This document shows positions 46,157 to 54,265 of a stretch of DNA of 64,000 nucleotides, piece after piece; the first letter of the stretch is position 1; each line of letters opens with the position of its first letter. This DNA comes from Polynucleobacter sp. UB-Piko-W3 (GTDB lineage Bacteria; Pseudomonadota; Gammaproteobacteria; Burkholderiales; Burkholderiaceae). The stretch is from assembly GCF_018881635.1 (NCBI RefSeq), contig NZ_JACVPY010000002.1, forward strand, positions 1,072,389 through 1,136,388, given 5' to 3'. Both the position numbers and the translations under genes were made by a program. The notes under the pieces were generated by a model, which ran no database searches, was not told where the DNA came from, and worked only from the letters and a program-made list of their open reading frames with translations.

Positions 46157-47407
46157 TTAAACTGCTTTAGCTGTATGCAACTTGGCAATGTCATCAGCGT
46201 TGTAGCCAAGGTCAGCCAATACTTCATCAGTGTGCTCACCCAATACTGGAGATGGCTTCACTTCGATTTCCAAATCAGAGAACTTGATTGGGCTGCCGAT
46301 AGTTAAATACTTACCACGTACCTTATGGTCCACTTCAACGATTGAGCCACTCTTACGCAGATCAGGTGAAGCAGCCAATTCTTTCATGGAGAGAACTGGA
46401 GCACATGGAATATCGAACTTGCGGAGAATATCCACAGCTTCGTACTTAGTCTTATCTTTGAGCCAATCTTCAATGGTTGCGAAAATATCAAAAATCTTGT
46501 CTTGACGAGCTTCAGCAGTCATGTACGCTGGATCAGTTGCCCACTCTGGTTTGCCCAAAGCCTTAGTAATTGGCTCCCAAGCGTGACCTTGAATGGTGAA
46601 ATAGATGTAAGCATTAGGATCAGTTTCCCAGCCCTTACACTTCAACACCCAACCTGGCTGACCGCCACCACCAGCATTACCGCCGCGTGGAACTACGTCA
46701 GTGAATGTGCCGTGTGGATACTGTGGATACTCTTCCAAATAACCAATCTTGTCCAAACGTTGTTGATCGCGCAACTTCACACGGCATAAGTTCAATACTG
46801 CATCTTGCATTGAGCAAGAAACTTTTTGACCTTTGCCAGTTTTTTGACGCTGCATCAAGGCAGTCAAAATGCCGATTGCTAAATGCATACCAGTATTAGA
46901 ATCACCTAAAGCTGCCGCAGAAACTGTAGGAGGGCCATCCCAGAAACCCGTTGTTGAAGCAGCGCCACCAGCACACTGAGCAACGTTCTCATATACCTTT
47001 AAGTCTTCATATGAGTGGCCATCGCTAAAACCTTTTACTGATGCCAAAATCATTTTTGGATTGAGTTCCTGAATACGCTTCCAAGAGAAGCCCATACGAT
47101 CGAGGGCGCCTGGGCCGAAGTTCTCAACCATTACATCGGAAACTTTAATCATCTTTTCTAATACTTCCTTACCCTCTGGAGTTTTAGTATCCAAAGTCAA
47201 AGAGCGCTTATTGCCGTTGAGCATAGTGAAGTACAAAGCATCTGCACCTGGGATATCACGTAATTGACTACGAGTAACGTCACCTGAACCTGGACGCTCA
47301 ACCTTAATCACGTCAGCGCCATAAAAGCCCAATAACTGAGTACATGCAGGACCTGCTTGTACATGGGTAAAGTCAATAATGCGAATACCGTCTAATGGTT
47401 TAGTCAT
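46157..47407 (-). CDS. frc: Formyl-CoA:oxalate CoA-transferase, copy 2
   Basis: A 416-residue family III CoA-transferase, highly similar to Oxalobacter Frc and E. coli YfdW. It starts MTKPLDGI and contains [13 protein letters not shown], catalytic D169 in [13 protein letters not shown], and the full tetraglycine loop [12 protein letters not shown]. Gln48 matches YfdW rather than Oxalobacter (Trp48). It lies 43 bases downstream of oxc with a strong ribosome-binding site (AAGGAG) and before a terminator, so oxc and this copy form the core oxalate operon. The pair converts oxalate to formate and CO2 with CoA recycled. Confidence 0.96.
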   Translation of the reverse strand: MTKPLDGIRIIDFTHVQAGPACTQLLGFYGADVIKVERPGSGDVTRSQLRDIPGADALYFTMLNGNKRSLTLDTKTPEGKEVLEKMIKVSDVMVENFGPGALDRMGFSWKRIQELNPKMILASVKGFSDGHSYEDLKVYENVAQCAGGAASTTGFWDGPPTVSAAALGDSNTGMHLAIGILTALMQRQKTGKGQKVSCSMQDAVLNLCRVKLRDQQRLDKIGYLEEYPQYPHGTFTDVVPRGGNAGGGGQPGWVLKCKGWETDPNAYIYFTIQGHAWEPITKALGKPEWATDPAYMTAEARQDKIFDIFATIEDWLKDKTKYEAVDILRKFDIPCAPVLSMKELAASPDLRKSGSIVEVDHKVRGKYLTIGSPIKFSDLEIEVKPSPVLGEHTDEVLADLGYNADDIAKLHTAKAV

Positions 47408-47450
47408 GTTTGTTTCTCCTTAAGTATTACTTATTTAGCTTTGGTAAAAG

Positions 47451-49160
47451 TTATTTCTTGCCAGCCGCAGTGGATGGGTTCAAGTTGGTCAAACGTCCAC
47501 TTTCAGTACCTGCGGCTTCATCAATAACAGCATTGATCAGGGCTGGTTTACGGGCAGCAATCGCTTCTGTTAACGCTGCTTCTAATTCTGCTGGAGTAGT
47601 CACGTAGTAACCTACCCCACCAAATGCTTCGATCATCTTGTCGTAACGAGCATTTTTTACGAATACAGTCGGAGCAACATCAGCGCCGCCAGTTGGGTTT
47701 ACGTCGGTACCACGGTAAACGCCATTGTTGTTAAAGACGACTGTCGTGATTGGCAAGTTGTAACGGCAAATAGTTTCTAACTCCATGCCGCTAAATCCAA
47801 ATGCGCTATCGCCCTCGACTGCAACAGTTGGCAAGTCACTGATAACTGAAGCGCCAATCGCATAACCCATACCAATACCCATGATGCCCCAAGTACCAGA
47901 GTCAAAACGCTTACGAGGTTTATACATATTTACAATCGCACGGCAGAAGTCCAGCGTGTTTGCGCCCTCGTTTACTAAGTTCACATCGGGGTTCTTTTTA
48001 ATCACATCACGGATCGCACGTAGTGCTCCATGAAAGTTCATTGGGCTTACTTCTTTGGCAAGTGTTTCTGCCATCTTCGCCATGTTCTTGTCTTTTTTCT
48101 CGTTGATTGCTGAAATCCATTCAGCGCTTGGCTTGGGAACAGAAGCAATGGCTTTTAACAGTTCGCCAACGCATGAACCAATGTCACCAATCAATGGAGC
48201 GGCAATTTGTACGTTGCTATCAACTTCGTTTGCCTGAATATCGATCTGAATAAATTTCTTAGGCTCTTTGCCCCAAGTCTTGCCTTTACCATGAGCCAAT
48301 AACCAGTTCAAGCGGGCGCCAATTAGTAAGACTGTGTCAGCCTCTGCCAAAACAAATGAGCGGGCTGGGGATGCAGTTTGCGGATGATCATCTGGCAATA
48401 AACCTTTTGCCATCGACATTGGCAAGTAAGGAATACCAGACTTCTCGATCAAGTCACGAATCTCTTTATCAGCCTGCGCATAAGCAGCGCCTTTGCCCAA
48501 GAGAATCAATGGACGCTTCGCACCCTTCAATACATCTAATGCACGACCTACAGCATCAGCCGCTGGAATCTGGCGTGGCACCGGATCAATGACTTTGAAA
48601 ATCGTTTTCTTAGCTTCTTCAACTGGCATGGTTTGAGCAAGTAGCTGAGCTGGCAAGTCTAAATAGACTCCACCTGGGCGACCAGAAACTGCTGCACGAA
48701 TCGCGCGGGCGAAACCAATGCCAATATCTTCAATGTGATTAATACGATATGCAGCTTTGCAATAGGGTTTAGCTGCATTGAGCTGATCCATCTCTTCGTA
48801 GTCACCCTGCTGCAAGTCAACGATCTCACGCTCACTTGAACCGGAAATCAAAATCATTGGGAAACAGTTCACAGTTGCATTTGCTAATGCTGTTAAGCCG
48901 TTCAAGAAACCTGGTGCAGAAACAGTCATGCAAATACCGGGCTTTTGTGTCATGTAGCCAGCGATCGCTGCAGCATTACCAGCATGTTGCTCATGACGGA
49001 AACCAATAAAGCGCATACCTTCTGCCTGCGCCAAACGACATAAGTCGGTAATTGGAATACCAACTAGACCGAAAATGGTGTTGAGGTCATTTGCCTTTAA
49101 AGCATCAATGACGAGATGAAAGCCATCGGTTAATTGTGTGTTTTGATTATCTGTTGTCAT
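47451..49160 (-). CDS. oxc: Oxalyl-CoA decarboxylase
   Basis: A 569-residue thiamine-diphosphate enzyme releasing CO2 from oxalyl-CoA to give formyl-CoA. The N-terminal Pyr domain has [16 protein letters not shown] and the ThDP-activating Glu in [17 protein letters not shown]. The PP domain has the GDS...NN motif, beginning [15 protein letters not shown] and ending [11 protein letters not shown]. Length and these motifs match Oxalobacter Oxc and E. coli YfdU. It is the first gene of oxc-frc; a class II Crp/Fnr-type promoter is predicted about 120 bases upstream. No strong ribosome-binding site is visible. Confidence 0.97.
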   Translation of the reverse strand: MTTDNQNTQLTDGFHLVIDALKANDLNTIFGLVGIPITDLCRLAQAEGMRFIGFRHEQHAGNAAAIAGYMTQKPGICMTVSAPGFLNGLTALANATVNCFPMILISGSSEREIVDLQQGDYEEMDQLNAAKPYCKAAYRINHIEDIGIGFARAIRAAVSGRPGGVYLDLPAQLLAQTMPVEEAKKTIFKVIDPVPRQIPAADAVGRALDVLKGAKRPLILLGKGAAYAQADKEIRDLIEKSGIPYLPMSMAKGLLPDDHPQTASPARSFVLAEADTVLLIGARLNWLLAHGKGKTWGKEPKKFIQIDIQANEVDSNVQIAAPLIGDIGSCVGELLKAIASVPKPSAEWISAINEKKDKNMAKMAETLAKEVSPMNFHGALRAIRDVIKKNPDVNLVNEGANTLDFCRAIVNMYKPRKRFDSGTWGIMGIGMGYAIGASVISDLPTVAVEGDSAFGFSGMELETICRYNLPITTVVFNNNGVYRGTDVNPTGGADVAPTVFVKNARYDKMIEAFGGVGYYVTTPAELEAALTEAIAARKPALINAVIDEAAGTESGRLTNLNPSTAAGKK

Positions 49161-49284
49161 AGAATTTTGATATCAATTGCAGGTCACCACTGAGTGATGG
49201 GGTTATGCAATTTAGCTTTCGCTAGCTTCTCCAATAAAGTTATTAATTGCACTGCGGGTATTAGTCCCCGCTTGGCAGAGATGA

Positions 49285-49327
49285 ATATTAGGCTCGGGGT
49301 GGAGGTTCATCATTGACTTCGGTCAAT
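49285..49327 (-). promoter_or_regulatory. Predicted oxc promoter with Crp/Fnr palindrome at -41.5
   Basis: The perfect palindrome ATTGAC-N4-GTCAAT (49312-49327) has its centre 29.5 bp from the first base of a TAATAT hexamer (49290-49285, minus strand). If that hexamer is the -10, the site is centred at -41.5, the class II position where FNR/CRP contact RNA polymerase. Predicted start is near 49278, giving a leader of about 118 bases that opens with a GCGGG/CCCGC hairpin. The half-site TTGA fits the ExxSR recognition helix of the regulator encoded just upstream. Confidence 0.75.
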
Positions 49328-49372
49328 TTCCCCCTAATTCAAGCATCCCAAAGGGGCGCAAACCCATAAAAC

Positions 49373-49990
49373 CTAAATAAAAAGCTCTTTATGCTTTGTT
49401 TTAAGACGGCTCAAGGTCTCTGGAGAGAGATTGAGGTAGGAGGCTAGCTCCTTTTTGGGAAGTAACTCAAATAAGTCTTCATATTTACGCAGGAAACGCT
49501 CTACTCGGCCTGGGGCATCGAGCATATGCAAGGTAATGGTATGAGCCATGATCTCGCTCATGAGTCTCATCACTTCGAACTCAAAGCTTTCTTTGAGGGA
49601 CTGATGTTGCTCCAAGAATTCGGCCCATTTTTTAAGGGGCATCCGAGCTACGCGGGCTTTAGTGACAGCAGCAATACTATAGGGAGCCGCAGTCTTAAGG
49701 CGCCAAGCAGCATAGCTAGTCTCAATATCTTTTTCAATCGCAAAGCGCAGAATCATTTCTTTAGCGTCAGCACTAGACACAATGCGCTTTAGGATTCCAT
49801 CTAAAACAAAGTACTGCTCCATCTGGTGATCGCCTTGATGGAGCACAATTTCTGATTTTCTGAGATCTGAGATCTCTAAATGACCCCCTAACTCAGCCAT
49901 TGCAGCCTGATCCAAGCTTTTTAAGACTGAGTTTTGACTCAACTGAAGACGAATCAGGTTTTTTTCGGGGTGCTTATCTAATGCTGTCAT
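49373..49990 (-). CDS. Crp/Fnr-family transcriptional regulator of the oxalate island
   Basis: A 205-residue regulator: cyclic-nucleotide-binding-fold sensor domain (about 15-120, with EIVLHQGDHQMEQYFVLDG), dimer helix (about 125-150) and a C-terminal winged helix ending PKKELASYLNLSPETLSRLK. The recognition helix carries E-x-x-S-R (E191, S194, R195), the FNR motif for TTGA half-sites. There is no cysteine, so no FNR-type iron-sulfur cluster; the signal must be something else (small ligand, haem/NO as in DNR, or none). ATG at 49990 has GGAG 9 bases upstream; a TTG 8 codons earlier is less likely. It precedes oxc in the same direction. Confidence 0.88.
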   Translation of the reverse strand: MTALDKHPEKNLIRLQLSQNSVLKSLDQAAMAELGGHLEISDLRKSEIVLHQGDHQMEQYFVLDGILKRIVSSADAKEMILRFAIEKDIETSYAAWRLKTAAPYSIAAVTKARVARMPLKKWAEFLEQHQSLKESFEFEVMRLMSEIMAHTITLHMLDAPGRVERFLRKYEDLFELLPKKELASYLNLSPETLSRLKTKHKELFI

Positions 49991-50080
49991 AAATCTATAC
50001 TCCAAGAGTGACAATTGTAGTCTTTATTACCCTAAAAACTAAATAAAAACCCTAACCCACTAGGTGATTAAGCTATAATG

Positions 50081-50271
50081 GTCTTGTCGTGGTGCTTTAT
50101 TGCAGTGCAATAAAGTTAAACGGGAAACACTAAACGTGTGCTGCCCCCGCAACGGTAAGTAAATGCACCTTTTATCAAAAGGGTGTCAGGAATCTGACAA
50201 AGCCACTGTGCGCGTCAATCGCATGGGAAGGCCAGATTCTGAGATTTACTAGCCCGGATACCGGCCAAGAC
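50081..50271 (+). ncRNA. Cobalamin (B12) riboswitch upstream of btuB
   Basis: Conserved elements in order: GGGAA near 50132, GCTGCCCCCGCAACGGTAAG (50140-50159), AGCCACTG (B12-box side), GGGAAGGC near 50225 and AGCCCGGATACCGGCC (50251-50266). GTCTTG (50081-50086) can pair with CAAGAC (50266-50271) to close the domain. A TATAAT at 50074-50079 may be the -10, although its predicted start would clip this outer stem. Adenosylcobalamin binding normally shuts off the downstream receptor gene. Confidence 0.95.
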
Positions 50272-50307
50272 AGGTGGAATTTCGCGGACGGGGACCTTCG
50301 CGCGCCG

Positions 50308-50403
50308 ATGACAGTGCCTGGTCCTGCGATCTTGCGCCCAATTGACGCCCGAACTCCTGCACGTGAAGTTCTGTTCGACCCAGCTTACGGGGAAGTGAGC
50401 TAG
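50308..50403 (+). CDS. Possible 31-codon leader reading frame between riboswitch and btuB
   Basis: An ATG-to-TAG frame of 31 codons lies wholly in the btuB leader, after the riboswitch and 24 bases before the btuB ATG. The peptide begins MTVPGPAILRPIDARTP and ends REVLFDPAYGEVS. There is no good ribosome-binding site at normal spacing, and the surrounding leader is GC-richer than the genes, as expected of structured RNA. It could be a translated leader affecting btuB, or chance. Confidence 0.3.
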   Translation: MTVPGPAILRPIDARTPAREVLFDPAYGEVS

Positions 50404-50427
50404 GTATTCGACAACAGAAAGCAGTTC

Positions 50428-52548
50428 ATGAAAGAGCAGTTCGGCAAGAAAAAAATCGCCCTAGTATGCAGCGCATTGTTTTCACTCGGTAGCACCAACA
50501 TCGCATTCGCGCAAAACTCTCAATCCACAGTAATTGTTACAGGTTCACGCTTTCAAGAAAATCTCAACGAAGCTCCTGCGAATGTCAAAGTCATTACGCG
50601 CGATGAGATCGAAAACTCCAGCTCCAACACCATCCCTCAATTACTATCCCAGATAGGGGGGCTTAAAGTTAGCGGATTAAATTCCAGCACACTGAATTTA
50701 GATGCCTCAGTAGATATGGGTGGCTTTGGACCGACTGGCAACAGTACAACCGCTGTACTGGTTGATGGAATCAGAATTAATCCAATGGACTCAGGCAGTG
50801 TTGCTTGGGATACGATTCCGATTGACTCGATTGAGCGTATTGAAATTCTCCAAGGCGGAGCTGGTGTGCAGTATGGCAATGGCGCCGTTGGCGGAGTCAT
50901 CAATATCATCACCAACGGTGGCAAGAAAAATATTAATCAAGCCTCAACTACCTTCGGAACCTGGGGCACTTCAATCAATAATGCAATCTTCAGAAATACA
51001 GTTGATAAAACTACTTATCAACTGAGTGCAAATACTTCAAATACCAATGGTTGGAGACCTAATACTGCAGCCAATGCATATTCCATGGATGCAAAAATTC
51101 TACAGGACTTAGGTGGGGGTGATCGCGTATATGTTGATGCTTACTATGGCTACACCAATTCGAAAATTGCCAGCCCTGTCGTTGGCCTGGTTGGTTCGGG
51201 CAACCCACTCTCTGTTCGACCACAAGAAGCCGGTAATAATCTCACCACAAATAATTTAGGATTTAGGCAGGGCTTAACAAAAAGTCTGAATGAAAATTTT
51301 GTCACGGAACTTGACACTTCATACAATAATAAAACTTCCTTCTTCTACACTCCGCAAGCAGATTATTTCACCTCCTTAGATCCTGCTAATGCGAATTTTG
51401 GTTTTGCGGGAAGCGCAATGAATAACAAGCTGCAAGGCTGGCAATTAGCTGTCTCCCCTAGGCTTAAAGCAAATTTTGCTGGGGTGGGAACCACCATCAT
51501 TGGATATGATTTCTCTAAAGCTAATCAAGCGGGTAGCAATAGTTATAGCCCACTATCTCAAGGAATTATTCAAGCTAATCTATATGGCACGTATTTCAAC
51601 AATCTGACCCACGATTCACAAAGCGCAACTCAAGTTAATAATTCTGTCTATGTAATGCAAAAAATACCGCTAGGAAAAGTTTTGGAGGCAAGTGGAGGGT
51701 TTCGTCGACAGGTCCAGCAAGCCTCCACTACCAATACCTCAATCAGTGCAGCCAATGGAACGGTTAGCAATACGCAGCAATATGCAGCTAATGCAGGAGA
51801 TATTGCTTTAAACGCTAACTACTTCCCGGGGCAAAGAATATATGTGAAATGGAATCAGTCCTTTAGATTCCCAAATATCGATGAATATTGGGGATTTGCA
51901 TACGATGCAAACGGGGTCGGTAGCACTGTATTTAATGGCATCCTACAACCACAGACTACCCAGACTTATGAAATGGGCGGCAATTGGACAATCTGGAATT
52001 CAAAAATTACTTCTTCGATTTTTAAATCCATGACTCAAAATGAAATTAGCTATAACCCTACAACAGGCTATAACTACAACTCCATTTATCAAACTAATCG
52101 TGGCGGAATTTTGTTTGATATCGTTTCTAATATTACCCCGTCATTCAATATTGGAGGGGGAGGAAAGTACCAGAAGTCATACTATGCAAATGGGCCCTAT
52201 GCCGGTAATGCCATTCCGATAGCCCCTGATACTCTTCTGAACGCCAGGGCAAACTACCTCATCACCAGCAGCTGGACCATAGGAGGAGTGGTGAATTACA
52301 TCAGTAATCAATACTACGATGTTGGACCCAATAATTACACCGCATCTCCTGTCATGCCTGCTTATGTAGTTGGAGATGTTTTCACTTCTTACAAGCTCAA
52401 AGCAATTGAGGCTCGACTCACGGTGAAAAACGTAGGCAATTCACAATACTCAAGCTACGGTGGCGTGAGCTCCTTTAGCGGGAATCACTTCTACTACCCT
52501 AGCGAACCTAGATCAGTTTACGTAACACTGAAATACAGCTTCAACTAA
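50428..52548 (+). CDS. btuB: TonB-dependent vitamin B12 receptor (BtuB-like)
   Basis: A 706-residue outer-membrane receptor that imports corrinoids using TonB energy. Signal peptide residues 1-28 (ends AFAQNSQ); a TonB-box-like STVIVTG follows at the mature N-terminus. The plug domain has NLNEAPANVKVITRDEIE, VLVDGIRINPMD and IERIEILQGGAGVQYGNGAVGGVINIIT. The C-terminal barrel ends VYVTLKYSFN, with terminal aromatic residues. The cobalamin riboswitch upstream fixes the substrate class. No btuFCD or cobalamin-synthesis genes are adjacent, so inner-membrane uptake is encoded elsewhere. A long perfect hairpin follows the gene. Confidence 0.93.
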   Translation: MKEQFGKKKIALVCSALFSLGSTNIAFAQNSQSTVIVTGSRFQENLNEAPANVKVITRDEIENSSSNTIPQLLSQIGGLKVSGLNSSTLNLDASVDMGGFGPTGNSTTAVLVDGIRINPMDSGSVAWDTIPIDSIERIEILQGGAGVQYGNGAVGGVINIITNGGKKNINQASTTFGTWGTSINNAIFRNTVDKTTYQLSANTSNTNGWRPNTAANAYSMDAKILQDLGGGDRVYVDAYYGYTNSKIASPVVGLVGSGNPLSVRPQEAGNNLTTNNLGFRQGLTKSLNENFVTELDTSYNNKTSFFYTPQADYFTSLDPANANFGFAGSAMNNKLQGWQLAVSPRLKANFAGVGTTIIGYDFSKANQAGSNSYSPLSQGIIQANLYGTYFNNLTHDSQSATQVNNSVYVMQKIPLGKVLEASGGFRRQVQQASTTNTSISAANGTVSNTQQYAANAGDIALNANYFPGQRIYVKWNQSFRFPNIDEYWGFAYDANGVGSTVFNGILQPQTTQTYEMGGNWTIWNSKITSSIFKSMTQNEISYNPTTGYNYNSIYQTNRGGILFDIVSNITPSFNIGGGGKYQKSYYANGPYAGNAIPIAPDTLLNARANYLITSSWTIGGVVNYISNQYYDVGPNNYTASPVMPAYVVGDVFTSYKLKAIEARLTVKNVGNSQYSSYGGVSSFSGNHFYYPSEPRSVYVTLKYSFN

Positions 52549-52565
52549 TCATTTATGGATTTGCC

Positions 52566-52605
52566 TGGTTTAGATCCCTGCATTCAAATATAGGGATCTA
52601 AACCA
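52566..52605 (+). terminator. 14-bp perfect inverted repeat after btuB
   Basis: TGGTTTAGATCCCT (52566-52579) / AGGGATCTAAACCA (52592-52605), loop 12 bases, 18 bases after the btuB stop. There is no T-run behind it. It probably ends or protects the btuB mRNA. Confidence 0.6.
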
Positions 52606-52647
52606 ACACCCCTACCCCAACCCTTTGCCTAAGGCTACAATGCCAAT

Positions 52648-52935
52648 ATGAGCGAGCAAACCCCTTTCTCCCCTGATCTGAGCGATACGGAAATCGAGTC
52701 TATCAGTACGTCTGTTAAACGCTTATCTGATAAAGTCCATTCGATTACAGAAGCCGTTAAAAACCTATCGCAGAACCGGGCTCAACTTGAGGACAAAATT
52801 GAGGGTGCGCAAAAGCGTATTCAACATATTTTGAGTCGCTTACCAGAACAAACTGATGGACGCCAATTAAACTTACTTGGCGAAGCTATTCCACCTACCA
52901 ACGCAGAGGATGATAGTGAGCCAACAACGCATTGA
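52648..52935 (+). CDS. Small coiled-coil protein upstream of zapA (ZapB-like position)
   Basis: A 95-residue hydrophilic protein. Residues about 20-65 form a predicted coiled coil (SVKRLSDKVHSITEAVKNLSQ, then EDKIEGAQKRIQHILSRLP), with a disordered acidic C-terminus. No enzyme motif. In betaproteobacteria a small coiled-coil gene commonly precedes zapA and is annotated hypothetical or ZapB/DUF904-like; the coiled coil and overlap with zapA suggest a division-ring role, but sequence identity to ZapB is not obvious by eye. Confidence 0.75.
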   Translation: MSEQTPFSPDLSDTEIESISTSVKRLSDKVHSITEAVKNLSQNRAQLEDKIEGAQKRIQHILSRLPEQTDGRQLNLLGEAIPPTNAEDDSEPTTH

Positions 52936-53266
52936 AGTAACCCTAGCTGGGCAAAAGATTACTCTTGCCACAAGCGCAGAGCATGAGCCTTTGCTGCGCG
53001 AGGCATGCGTATTGGTTGATGAGCAAATTCAGCTTGCTATCGGCGGTGGCAATCGCAGTATTGAGCGTGCCAGCATGATGGCTGCACTCAAAATTGCTGG
53101 TGATCTCATTAAGCTACAAAAACAATCACAACAAAGTCCCTCTTCTAACGTAAGTTCAGATGAGATTGCAAGACTTCAAGCAGAGATCCACAATCTTGAA
53201 GATCAAGTAGATGCTTTGATGCAAACTCTTTCCCTGCCTGGTTCGCCAAGGCCAATAGTTCCTTGA
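52916..53266 (+). CDS. zapA: Cell division protein ZapA
   Basis: A 116-residue FtsZ-ring stabiliser. The N-terminal domain SQQRIEVTLAGQKITLATSAEHEPLLREACVLVDEQI matches ZapA, with RASMMAALKIAGDLIKL as the start of the long dimerising helix and a coiled coil LQAEIHNLEDQVDALM. GTG at 52916 is preferred: AGAGGA lies 5 bases upstream, and the frame before it is not family-like (ATG at 52910 is the alternative). It overlaps the preceding gene by 20 bases. Its last 12 codons lie inside the 5' strand of 6S RNA. Confidence 0.93.
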   Translation: MSQQRIEVTLAGQKITLATSAEHEPLLREACVLVDEQIQLAIGGGNRSIERASMMAALKIAGDLIKLQKQSQQSPSSNVSSDEIARLQAEIHNLEDQVDALMQTLSLPGSPRPIVP

Positions 53267-53443
53267 ACCGATGCGCAAGCATCCGGAACGATCTTTACCT
53301 TGTGGGCGTGAGCGTTTTGCAAATTCACAGTGCCAACTCAGACTTGGTTACTCCCTGAGCTTCTTAATGCACCCGAAGCAGAGTAGCCGTTCCACCTTGA
53401 ACCTTAGGGTTCAGGATGACGGCCTAGCGGCCAAGGCGGGGAA
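53229..53443 (+). ncRNA. ssrS: 6S RNA
   Basis: A 215-base RNA that binds the sigma-70 RNA polymerase holoenzyme by imitating an open promoter. Its ends pair: TTTCCCTGCCTGG (53229 on) with CCAAGGCGGGGAA (53431-53443). The hairpin ACCTTGAACC...GGGTTC followed by ACGGCC-AGCGGCC near 53395-53432 closely matches E. coli 6S (ACCTTGAACCAAGGGTTCAAGG...CAGCCTGCGGC), and TTCCTTGAACCGATG at 53259-53273 matches its 5' counterpart (CCCCTGAGCCGATA). Location behind zapA is the conserved site of ssrS in proteobacteria. Ends are approximate. Confidence 0.93.
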
Positions 53444-53446
53444 TTC

Positions 53447-54265
53447 ATGTTACTAAGCGATATCTTGATGCTCATGTTGTGCGGGAGCATCTCCGGATTT
53501 CTGGCTGGACTTTTAGGCATTGGCGGCGGCATGATTTTGGTGCCCTTCATGATCTTGGTTTTCAACCATTTAGGATTTAGCCAGGAGGTGATTGTGCATA
53601 TGGCCATCGCTACTGGCATGGCCACTATTCTGTTTACCACCACATCAGCTATTTGGGCACACCATAAGCATGGCTCTATTGACTGGAAACTCGTTGCAGC
53701 CCTGAGTCCAGGCTTAGTCATTGGTAGTCTAATTGGCGGCAGTGAAATTTTTGAAGCGTTAAATACTTCGTGGCTTTCACTCTTTTTCGCGATCTTTATT
53801 GTTTACAGCTCAATTCAGATGTTGCTCAATAAGAAGCCTCAGGCTGGCAGAGAATTACCAGCTCCTCTTGGACTCTTTGGCTTTGGCACTTTTGCTGGCG
53901 CCCTCTCTAGCCTTGTTGGCGCTGGTGGTGCATTTATCACTGTACCCTTCATGCTCTGGTGTAACGTGAAGCCCCATGTAGCAATGGCAAGCTCTTCTGG
54001 TCTAGGATTTCCGATTGCAGCGGCGGCAACGATTGGCTATATGTACGGCAGCTGGAATCACCCTAACCTACCATCTGGATCCTTAGGTTTTGTTTATGTT
54101 CCAGCGGTTGCTTGCATTGTTGCAGTGAGTATTTTCACTGCTCCGCTGGGCGCCAAGATGGCCCGCAAGCTCAATATTGCTCAACTCAAGCGTATTTTTG
54201 GTGTGATGTTGTTGTTCCTTGCAGCCTTCATGTTTAATGAAAGCCGCAAGGCGTTTGGTTTTTAA
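53447..54265 (+). CDS. TSUP-family (TauE/SafE) permease
   Basis: A 272-residue inner-membrane protein with about eight hydrophobic segments in two repeats. Each repeat starts with the TSUP motif: SGFLAGLLGIGGGMILVPFMIL at 18-39 and GTFAGALSSLVGAGGAFITVPFML in the second half. The family exports sulfite, sulfoacetate or other small organosulfur or carboxylate anions; the substrate cannot be read from sequence. It begins 4 bases after the end of 6S RNA, so part of its leader may be 6S processing product. Its stop abuts the convergent matB stop. Confidence 0.9.
   Translation: MLLSDILMLMLCGSISGFLAGLLGIGGGMILVPFMILVFNHLGFSQEVIVHMAIATGMATILFTTTSAIWAHHKHGSIDWKLVAALSPGLVIGSLIGGSEIFEALNTSWLSLFFAIFIVYSSIQMLLNKKPQAGRELPAPLGLFGFGTFAGALSSLVGAGGAFITVPFMLWCNVKPHVAMASSSGLGFPIAAAATIGYMYGSWNHPNLPSGSLGFVYVPAVACIVAVSIFTAPLGAKMARKLNIAQLKRIFGVMLLFLAAFMFNESRKAFGF

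Noticed and set aside
49373..49990. Calling the Crp/Fnr regulator a true oxygen-sensing FNR
   Set aside because: The protein has no cysteine at all, so it cannot hold the FNR iron-sulfur cluster; only its DNA-recognition motif is FNR-like.
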